Origin: an uncultured Flavobacteriales bacterium
GTDB lineage: Bacteria > Bacteroidota > Bacteroidia > Flavobacteriales_D > Sanyastnellaceae
Direction of reading: 5' to 3'
Assembly: GCA_938092195.1 (NCBI GenBank)
Contig: CALKHD010000065.1
Coordinates: 1 to 5,189, forward strand
DNA: 5,189 nt
The notes under the pieces are model-generated. The model worked only from the letters and a program-made list of their open reading frames with translations, was not told the DNA's origin and searched no databases. Each line of letters opens with the position of its first letter. Position 1 is the stretch's first letter. A program made the position numbers and the translations under genes. Positions 1 through 5,189 of this stretch are shown piece by piece.

Positions 1-1921
1 GAAGGTGCGCCCTCACTGCCTTGGAGCGTGATTGACTCAGCGCCATGTTGTCTGTGTCGCTGCCAACGTTGTCGGTGTGTCCACCGATTTCCACCATCAT
101 GTCGGTCTCCATCAGGTATTCGGCAAACAGGTCCAGAAGCAACAGGCTGGTTCTGTCGATGGTCGCAGATCCCGTGCTGTAATGGATGTCTTGGATCTCG
201 AATGCGGCGTTTTTTTCCTGGGCAGACCGCAGGGTTAAATCTGCGGTGACCAAGGCTGGCTGAGCCTTTTCTTGGTCGATTACCAAGCCTGCACTGAAAG
301 CTGCGTCCTTGGCTTTGGCCACCAACAAAACATCCTCAGAGGTCGATAAGTCTACAATGGCGGCAAACGCGCCGTCATCTCCCAAATCGATGGCTTGAGC
401 GCGCTTGCTTTGGGCGTATCGAAGCTCCAGTCCTATGGGGGACTGGCTCAATTCATCGCTGATGCTCAATTGTCCTTTGACCACCACAGAAGCCTTGGGC
501 CGGAGTTCTTGGGGCAATGTCCAAGTCAATATATCCAACCCGTTGGTTCCCGGCCTGCGGCTGGCAAAATAGGCGGTGGTCCCGTCCGAGGAAATCACCA
601 GTCCGTGCTCGTCTCCACTGGTGTTCAAGGGGGTACCCAGGTTCACGGGGTCAGACCAAGCGCCCGCGTCAAATGGAGAAGCAGCACTGTCCAATTTGCT
701 CATCCAGATGTCATAACCGCCGCCGCCAGGTTCGCGGTTGGAGGCGAAATAAAGCGTTCTTCCGTCTGGGTGCAGAAATGGGGCTTTGTCGCTGTAGGGG
801 CCATTGATGGGGGCTGGCAGCTTTTCTGGTGTGTTCCATTCTGCGCCATTCGAAAATTGGGAAGCCAGAATGTCGATGGAGGGGTCTCCATTTGCATTGG
901 GGGTGGTTCCGGGTCGAACAGCAGAGAAAAACAAGGTTTGTCCATCGGGGCTGATGGCGGGCTGTGATTCCCATCCATCTGGAGTGTTGAGGGCGTCGAG
1001 GGACTTGGGATCACTCCACAAATACACGCGTTCGTCCCCAGTGTCTTCCAAAAGTTCATAGCGCGTGGAGTACAAATCAATGTTCTCGGAATTTTCGCTG
1101 TTTGGAGTTTTGATGGCCAGGTACAACGAGCGATTGTCTATGGAGATGGAGGCGCCACCATAGCCGGCACCGGTGTTGAAGGGAGATTCCAAGGATTCTC
1201 CTGAATTGAAGAGGGCAGAAGGGCCATCGCGCTTGGCCCATGTAAAAGACTCGTAGGGCTGGCTGACCAGGTCTCCTTTGGACTTTCGCTCTCCTGCACG
1301 GGTGAAAAACAGCAGGGTGCCGTCGGCCGACAACGCGGGCAGGTATTCGGCGTCTCGGGTGGACACTTCGGTGAGTACGGCAGGGGGTGGTGCGTCAGAA
1401 TGGGCGTTGTATTGCCTCAAGAAAGTCAACTCAGGCAGGGCTTCTTCCACCTGTGGAACGCGCTTGAGGCCCCTTGGAGACAAGGGGCGTCCCGTGAAAT
1501 GTTGCCAGCGCAAGAATCGATCGAACCAACGGAGGGCGTCCTCATAACGGTCTTCGGCATAGGCGATGGAGCCCAGGGTGTAGGGCACTTCCTCAGCATA
1601 CGCGTTGCACGCATCGTGAACGCTCCTGAGCTGGTCCTTGGCCGCAGAGAATGGACTTCTGTCTTGCCTTGCTTTTCGGTATTCCAGCAAGCCCAATTGA
1701 AACAGGGCCTCCACGCATGTGTCGTCTTCATCCAGGGCGTTCTCGAGGTAGCCCCGGCGCTTATCGGCATCGTACTTGCTTTTGTTGACCCCTTTTTCAA
1801 TCCACTTGGCGGCTTTTTCAGAAGGTGGGTCGGTGCAAGGATCCTCTTGTGCAAGTCCCCCAGAGGCCAGGCAAACGAAGACCGCCAGAATGGACCATCG
1901 ATTCAAAGACAACGCGGGCAT
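1..1921 (-). CDS. Exported TPR / PD40-propeller / OmpA-C family protein (C-terminus beyond window)
   Basis: Frame open for 640 residues with no stop; the C-terminal end lies beyond base 1. Seen in order: a basic-hydrophobic Sec signal peptide (residues 1-25, likely cut after LAQ; Cys17 is not in a lipobox); a helical TPR-like region (about 35-140, e.g. EALFQLGLLEYRKA and EDRYEDALRWFDRFL); five PD40/TolB-like blades (ALSADGTLLFFTR near 196, SISIDNRSLYLAI near 258, AISPDGQTLFFSA near 322, FLHPDGRTLYFASNR near 382 followed by GGGGYDIW, VISSDGTTAYFASRR near 442); a beta-rich domain (about 478-565) that could be a carboxypeptidase-regulatory-like fold; and an OmpA C-terminal domain from about 573. 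The last contains GGHTDNVGS and LSQSRSKAVRAHL, with Asp617 and Arg632 in the places of the peptidoglycan-binding pair of OmpA. Inferred role: a periplasmic or outer-membrane-associated protein tethered to peptidoglycan. The ATG lies 2 bases after the symporter stop, with no clear ribosome binding site, suggesting co-transcription. Partner and exact function are unknown; PorE-like paralogues share this architecture. Confidence 0.9.
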   Translation of the reverse strand, partial: MPALSLNRWSILAVFVCLASGGLAQEDPCTDPPSEKAAKWIEKGVNKSKYDADKRRGYLENALDEDDTCVEALFQLGLLEYRKARQDRSPFSAAKDQLRSVHDACNAYAEEVPYTLGSIAYAEDRYEDALRWFDRFLRWQHFTGRPLSPRGLKRVPQVEEALPELTFLRQYNAHSDAPPPAVLTEVSTRDAEYLPALSADGTLLFFTRAGERKSKGDLVSQPYESFTWAKRDGPSALFNSGESLESPFNTGAGYGGASISIDNRSLYLAIKTPNSENSENIDLYSTRYELLEDTGDERVYLWSDPKSLDALNTPDGWESQPAISPDGQTLFFSAVRPGTTPNANGDPSIDILASQFSNGAEWNTPEKLPAPINGPYSDKAPFLHPDGRTLYFASNREPGGGGYDIWMSKLDSAASPFDAGAWSDPVNLGTPLNTSGDEHGLVISSDGTTAYFASRRPGTNGLDILTWTLPQELRPKASVVVKGQLSISDELSQSPIGLELRYAQSKRAQAIDLGDDGAFAAIVDLSTSEDVLLVAKAKDAAFSAGLVIDQEKAQPALVTADLTLRSAQEKNAAFEIQDIHYSTGSATIDRTSLLLLDLFAEYLMETDMMVEIGGHTDNVGSDTDNMALSQSRSKAVRAHL

Positions 1922-1923
1922 GT

Positions 1924-3324
1924 TCAGGCTTCGGGGATCTCGAGTTCGCCTTCGCTGTGGGCAATGAGGGTGGACACGGCGCCGTCGCCTGTCACATTCA
2001 CCACCGTTCTGCACATATCCAGGATGCGGTCAACAGGAAAAATCAAGGCGATCCAAGCGGGATTGAGTCCGACGCTTTCCAGAACAATGATCATGAGGAC
2101 CAATCCGGCACTCGGGACTGCGGCTGCGCCGATCGAGGCCAAGGTCGCCGTAATCACAATCACGGCTTGTTGTCCAAGGCTCAAGTCGACCATGTGAAAC
2201 TGGGCGAGGGAGACCACTGCAACTGCCTGATAAAGAGAGGTTCCGTCCATATTTACGGTGGCTCCGATGGGGAGGACGAAACTGGTGGTTCTTTCCGAAA
2301 CGCCAATGCGGTTCTTCACGCAATCCATGGTGACCGGCAGGGTCGCCACTGAACTCGAGGTGGAAAAGGCGGTGATTTGAGCATCACGCATGCCCTTCAT
2401 GAACCGGCGATATCCAAGCTTGCGAATGAGCAATCCCACCAAAGAAGGGTAGAAAATGAACACCATAAAGGCCAAGCCCAGCACCACAACCAAGCTGTAT
2501 TGGAGCAGGTATTCCAAGAGTTGGAGGAACATCTCCGGATCGCTGCCCGCGGCATTCACGATTTGGCCTGCCATGAGGGCAAAAACGAAGAGAGGCATGG
2601 CCTTCATGACAATCCAAACCATTTGAACAAACACCTCGTTGAGGGACTCAATCGCTCGGATGAGCGGTCCAGATTTGTCTTTTGGCATGCCTACCAAAAC
2701 CACGCCGAAGAACACAGCGAAGAAGATGATTTGAAGCATGGACATGTCGGCCAACGCTTGAAAGATGTTGGTGGGCACAACGTCCACAAGGGGTTGCAGA
2801 GGACCGCTGGATTTGGTGCGTTCGGCCTTGGTCAGTTTGTCGGTGACCCAGTCGTTCATGTCAACTGTCTCGGCGGAGATTTCGGCGACTTTGGCGGACA
2901 GGGCAGGGTCGTCGACCAGCGAGATGTCATCCAAGACCTCAATGCCATTGGCGTCGCGCCACAATTCATAGCGAATGCGGTTGGATTCAAGGAGGTCTTC
3001 AGAGACTTGAGATCCAGGCTTGAAGAGGTTCACCAGCACCAATCCAACAATCACCGCCATCATGGTGGTGAGCACATAGGTGACCACGGTTTTGACCCCC
3101 AGTCGTCCGAGTTTAGACGGGTCGCCCAAGCTGGATACACCTGAAATTATGCTAAAGAGTACAAGTGGTACTGCAATGAGCTTCAGTATGTTAATGAATA
3201 TGTCACCGAACGGCTTGATGTAGTCGATGGTGAAGTCATTCCATCCAAAAGTGATGGACAACCAGGCGTAGATGATGCCGATTGCAAGGCCGATGAGGAC
3301 TTGCCAGTGTAGGGCGAGGCGCAT
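1924..3324 (-). CDS. Dicarboxylate/amino acid:cation symporter (DAACS family, GltP/GltT/DctA-like)
   Basis: 466-residue inner-membrane secondary transporter, likely importing glutamate, aspartate or C4-dicarboxylates. Seen: hydrophobic segments fitting the eight-helix, two-hairpin GltPh fold (roughly 6-24, 38-62, 77-101, 185-213, 229-257, 272-301, HP1 315-334, 347-376, HP2 386-417, 423-455). HP1 carries AFSTSSSVATLP (319-330), TM7 carries NMDGT (358-362), HP2 carries PSAG (404-407), and TM8 carries DRILDMCRTVVNVTGD (432-447). Arg439 matches the GltPh arginine that binds the substrate side-chain carboxylate. Asp447, Asn443, Tyr83, Thr86 and Thr87 match its sodium sites, so Na+ coupling and an acidic substrate are inferred. 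A charged stretch of about 70 residues between TM3 and TM4 (105-173) is longer than in GltPh. The ATG at 3324 is chosen because it gives the family-like start MRLALHWQVLIGL; the frame extends to a TTG at 3357, which is less likely. It sits 42 bases after aroC and 2 bases before the OmpA-family gene. The precise substrate cannot be read from sequence. Confidence 0.93.
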   Translation of the reverse strand: MRLALHWQVLIGLAIGIIYAWLSITFGWNDFTIDYIKPFGDIFINILKLIAVPLVLFSIISGVSSLGDPSKLGRLGVKTVVTYVLTTMMAVIVGLVLVNLFKPGSQVSEDLLESNRIRYELWRDANGIEVLDDISLVDDPALSAKVAEISAETVDMNDWVTDKLTKAERTKSSGPLQPLVDVVPTNIFQALADMSMLQIIFFAVFFGVVLVGMPKDKSGPLIRAIESLNEVFVQMVWIVMKAMPLFVFALMAGQIVNAAGSDPEMFLQLLEYLLQYSLVVVLGLAFMVFIFYPSLVGLLIRKLGYRRFMKGMRDAQITAFSTSSSVATLPVTMDCVKNRIGVSERTTSFVLPIGATVNMDGTSLYQAVAVVSLAQFHMVDLSLGQQAVIVITATLASIGAAAVPSAGLVLMIIVLESVGLNPAWIALIFPVDRILDMCRTVVNVTGDGAVSTLIAHSEGELEIPEA

Positions 3325-3366
3325 GGGGAGGGGGTGTTCAATCCGTTCTTGGCGCAAGCTACCAAT

Positions 3367-4464
3367 TCAAAGCCGCGCGGAACGTTGTCGAAGTGCGTGA
3401 TCGGCCAGAACCAAAAGAACCATGGACTCCACCAAGGGAACGGCCCGTGGCAAAACGCAGGGGTCGTGCCTTCCTTTTCCTTTGACTTGTGTCGGTTCAC
3501 CTTCTTGGTTGACCGTGTTTTGGCTTTGGGCAATGGTGGCCACTGGCTTAAAAGCAATGCGGAGAACGATGTTCTCTCCGTTGCTGATGCCTCCTTGAAT
3601 CCCGCCTGAGTGGTTGGTTTCGGTGTGGATGCCATTGGCTCCGGCCGAGAATGCGTCGTTGTGTTCCGAGCCTTTGAGCAAGGTTCCGCTGAAACCGCTG
3701 CCCAACTCCAGGCCTTTGACGGCCGGCAAGCTCCACAGGGCTTTGGCCAAATCGGCATGAAGCTTGTCAAAAACAGGCTCTCCCCAACCAGCGGGGACAT
3801 GGCGTGCCACCACAACAATGCTTCCGCCCACAGTGTCTCCCGATTTTCGGACTTCTTCAATCCGGGATTTCATCCGGAATGCAACCTCTGGATCCGGACA
3901 CCTGACGGGCGATGAATCCACGAATTCACGGTCATAAAAAGCCGGTGGGCTGGGCATTCCGATGTCTTGGACCCGCTCCACATAAGCGCTCACTTCAGGG
4001 TGTTGTCCAGAAGAAGTTTGAAACTGCTCCAGCATTTGCCGGGCGATGGCACCGCCCACCACGCGAGACACGGTTTCTCTGGCGCTGGCCCGTCCGCCCC
4101 CCCTGTGATCACGGAATCCATATTTCGCATCGTACGTATAGTCCGCGTGGCTCGGGCGATAGCGGTCTTTGAGGTGGTTGTAGTCCTCACTTTTGGCGTC
4201 GGCGTTGGGGACGCTGAAGCCAATGGGACCACCGGTGGTCTTGCCCTCGAAGATGCCAGAAAGAAAGACAACCTCGTCGCTCTCCTTTCGTTGGGTGGTC
4301 AAATTGGATTGACCTGGACGCCTTCTGTCAAGTTCTTTCTGCAGCCGCTCCAGGTCAAGCTTGAGGCCTGCAGGTGCGCCGTCGAGCACTCCGCCCATGG
4401 CTGGGCCATGGGATTCGCCAAACGTGGTCAGTTTGAAGGTGGAACCAAAGGAGTTGCCGGGCAT
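3367..4464 (-). CDS. aroC: Chorismate synthase
   Basis: Cytoplasmic enzyme of the last shikimate-pathway step: it converts 5-enolpyruvylshikimate 3-phosphate to chorismate using reduced FMN as catalyst. The 365-residue product has normal family length and all the signatures: TTFGESHGPAMGGVLDGAPAG (about 13-33, with catalytic-type His19), RRRPGQ (47-52), RPSHADYTYDAKYG (103-116, with the second conserved His107), RDHRGGGRASARET (118-131), HTETNHSGGIQGGISNGE (280-297) and GRHDPCVLPRAVP (331-343, with conserved Asp334). The ATG at 4464 is chosen because MPGNSFGSTFKLTTFGESHG aligns with the usual AroC N-terminus. An in-frame ATG at 4557 would add 31 unrelated residues and would overlap the 5' end of divergent hutI and the candidate promoter. 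It is the first gene of the apparent minus-strand unit, followed 42 bases later by the symporter. No other aro gene is visible, so the pathway is probably scattered in this genome. Nothing suggests damage or transfer. Confidence 0.98.
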   Translation of the reverse strand: MPGNSFGSTFKLTTFGESHGPAMGGVLDGAPAGLKLDLERLQKELDRRRPGQSNLTTQRKESDEVVFLSGIFEGKTTGGPIGFSVPNADAKSEDYNHLKDRYRPSHADYTYDAKYGFRDHRGGGRASARETVSRVVGGAIARQMLEQFQTSSGQHPEVSAYVERVQDIGMPSPPAFYDREFVDSSPVRCPDPEVAFRMKSRIEEVRKSGDTVGGSIVVVARHVPAGWGEPVFDKLHADLAKALWSLPAVKGLELGSGFSGTLLKGSEHNDAFSAGANGIHTETNHSGGIQGGISNGENIVLRIAFKPVATIAQSQNTVNQEGEPTQVKGKGRHDPCVLPRAVPLVESMVLLVLADHALRQRSARL

Positions 4465-4468
4465 GGTG

Positions 4469-4496
4469 CAAAGGTACGCGGGGCACTTGGGACCAA
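4469..4496 (-). promoter_or_regulatory. Candidate Bacteroidota-type promoter for aroC
   Basis: On the minus strand, TTG (4496-4494), then 17 bases, then TACCTTTG (4476-4469). This matches the known Bacteroidota promoter pattern TTG-N17-23-TAnnTTTG, with every fixed base of the -7 element present. Only four bases (CACC) separate the -7 element from the aroC ATG at 4464. Transcription would therefore begin at or next to the start codon, implying a leaderless or very short leader. It would drive aroC and probably the two genes after it. Matching is by eye; no start-site data are available. Confidence 0.55.
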
Positions 4497-4501
4497 TGTG
4501 C

Positions 4502-4512
4502 GACCTTAGGTC
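4502..4512. promoter_or_regulatory. Short perfect inverted repeat just before hutI
   Basis: GACCT-T-AGGTC is a perfect 5-base-arm palindrome with a one-base centre, ending one base before the hutI ATG at 4514. A second small one, TTGG-GA-CCAA, lies at 4487-4496 and overlaps the candidate -33 TTG of aroC. Either could be a repressor half of the divergent control region, for example for induction of the histidine-degradation gene. Arms this short occur by chance, so the regulatory reading is only inference. Confidence 0.25.
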
Positions 4513-4513
4513 C

Positions 4514-5189
4514 ATGGAATCTGGATTTGCACAAGGTCGATTGCTCATCAAGGACATTGGTCACTTGGTGGGGTTCGGCTCCAAGCCCATAGACAGGCTT
4601 TCTGGCAGCGATATGAGGTCGCTTCCGGTCATTCAAAACGCGTGGTTGGCCATTGAAGATGGTCGGGTCATGGATGGTGGCAGCATGGAAGATTTTCCAG
4701 GGATTGCGGACTGGTCTCAATTGGAAGTGATGGATGCGTCCGGAAAATTGGTGATGCCCGCATGGGTGGACAGCCACACCCATTTGGTTCATGCGGCCTC
4801 TCGAGAGGGAGAGTTTGTGGACCGGATTCGGGGGTTGAGCTACCAAGAAATCGCGGATAATGGGGGAGGAATTCTGAACAGCGCCAAGGCCTTGGGGCAG
4901 ATGTCGGAGGACGACTTGTTCGAGGTTTCGTTGGAGAGGATGGAACGCCTGATGCGCATGGGGACAGGCGCCATTGAAATCAAGTCGGGGTATGGCCTGG
5001 ACCTGGAATCTGAGTTGAAGATGCTCAGGGTGGGAAGAAGGCTTGGGGCATTGGATCGCATTCCAGTGAAGACCACATTCTTGGGGTGTCATGCTGTGCC
5101 TCCACTCTGGGACAATGCCATGTCCTACACACGACACATGGCCAATGAAGTTCTTCCCGCAGTTTTGGAAGAAGGACTGGCGGATCACG
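4514..5189 (+). CDS. hutI: Imidazolonepropionase, N-terminal half (runs off right edge)
   Basis: Cytoplasmic metal-dependent amidohydrolase of histidine degradation: it opens 4-imidazolone-5-propanoate to N-formimino-L-glutamate. The window holds the first 225 residues of about 410 expected. Seen: a family-like start LLIKDIGHLV (10-19); the metal-binding pair in DSHTHLV (His88 and His90); SREGEFVDRIRGLSYQEI (96-113), with the substrate-contacting Arg and Tyr region; GGGILNSA (117-124); EIKSGYGLDLESELKMLR (155-172); and TFLGCHAVP (188-196), where His193 matches the substrate-contacting His185 of the Bacillus enzyme at the same offset as the metal pair. The later metal ligands and catalytic Glu lie beyond the window. 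The ATG at 4514 fits the family N-terminus best; an in-frame ATG at 4496 would add six residues. Only a weak AGG lies upstream. It is divergent from aroC across 49 bases. Whether other hut genes follow cannot be seen. Confidence 0.95.
   Translation, partial: MESGFAQGRLLIKDIGHLVGFGSKPIDRLSGSDMRSLPVIQNAWLAIEDGRVMDGGSMEDFPGIADWSQLEVMDASGKLVMPAWVDSHTHLVHAASREGEFVDRIRGLSYQEIADNGGGILNSAKALGQMSEDDLFEVSLERMERLMRMGTGAIEIKSGYGLDLESELKMLRVGRRLGALDRIPVKTTFLGCHAVPPLWDNAMSYTRHMANEVLPAVLEEGLADH

Larger units (their letters stand above)
4462..4516. repeat. Imperfect dyad spanning both divergent start codons
   Basis: The left arm CATGGTGCAAAGGTACGC (4462-4479) and the right arm GCGACCTTAGGTCCATG (4500-4516) are imperfect inverted copies. 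CATGG pairs with CCATG, AAGGT (4471-4475) with ACCTT (4503-4507), and CGC (4477-4479) with GCG (4500-4502). All pairs centre on about position 4489. The arms differ in the TGCA/AGGT block and by one inserted base. The dyad covers the aroC -7 element and the ATGs of aroC and hutI. It could be an operator for shared control, or simply reflect similar start regions of two leaderless genes. Confidence 0.45.

Noticed and set aside
718..731. GCC-repeat-like run inside the OmpA-family gene
   Set aside because: It is too short to be a meaningful repeat; it simply encodes the glycine run before YDIW in a PD40 blade.
1400..2197. A 265-codon plus-strand open frame crossing the boundary between the symporter and the OmpA-family gene
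   Set aside because: It runs antisense through two well-supported genes with no domain or plausible start context.
2377..3144. A 255-codon plus-strand open frame opposite the symporter, rich in His, Asp and Glu
   Set aside because: It is a shadow of the symporter codons, with an odd composition (many HH, HQ and EE runs), no recognisable domain and no family-like motif. The minus-strand frame has unmistakable DAACS motifs throughout.
3325..3357. A TTG start for the symporter, 9 bases after aroC
   Set aside because: The 11 added residues (including EHPLP) are not typical, and the ATG at 3324 gives the usual family N-terminus. It is not fully excluded.
4428..4435. TCAGTTTG as a -7 element for hutI on the plus strand
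   Set aside because: It is one base off the consensus, about 80 bases upstream and inside aroC coding sequence, so it was not called.
4465..4557. An upstream in-frame ATG for aroC at 4557
   Set aside because: The 31 extra residues do not resemble chorismate synthase, and the extension would overlap hutI coding sequence and the candidate aroC promoter.
4355..5188. A 277-codon minus-strand open frame opposite hutI and the aroC 5' end
   Set aside because: The protein is rich in His, Pro and Arg with no motif, while the plus strand encodes a clear imidazolonepropionase.

Overview
This window looks like an ordinary, densely coding chromosomal segment from a member of the Bacteroidota, with higher G+C than many of that phylum. 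Three things point there. The leftmost protein has a TPR / PD40-propeller / OmpA-C domain order typical of the phylum. The imidazolonepropionase has the Bacteroidota-style active-site stretch (DSHTHLV...SREGEFVDRI.GLSYQEI...GGGILNSA). A TTG-N17-TACCTTTG promoter matches the phylum's unusual sigma-factor consensus, and none of the starts has a clear Shine-Dalgarno sequence. The assignment is an inference; no database was searched.

Layout: three genes lie head to tail on the minus strand, read from right to left. They are aroC (chorismate synthase, 4464 to 3367), a Na+-coupled dicarboxylate/acidic amino acid symporter (3324 to 1924), and a large exported OmpA-family protein (1921 to beyond base 1). 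The gaps between them are 42 and 2 bases, so they probably form one transcription unit. On the plus strand a divergent hutI (imidazolonepropionase, histidine degradation) starts at 4514 and runs off the right edge. Both edge genes are truncated by the window, not by mutation. All four reading frames are intact. No RNA genes, mobile elements, CRISPR arrays or terminators were seen, and no stretch over 300 bases lacks a gene.

The genes do not form an obvious pathway. AroC makes chorismate for aromatic amino acids and related compounds. The symporter probably imports glutamate, aspartate or C4-dicarboxylates. HutI acts on the route that turns histidine into glutamate. The OmpA-family protein is envelope-located, with a peptidoglycan-binding domain.

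The most interesting non-coding feature is the 49-base divergent region between aroC and hutI. It holds a good Bacteroidota promoter only four bases from the aroC ATG, implying a leaderless or nearly leaderless mRNA. It also holds an imperfect dyad that spans both start codons. The best protein-level observation is that the OmpA-family protein has the same domain order as PorE of the type IX secretion system. I found no convincing novel multi-gene system.
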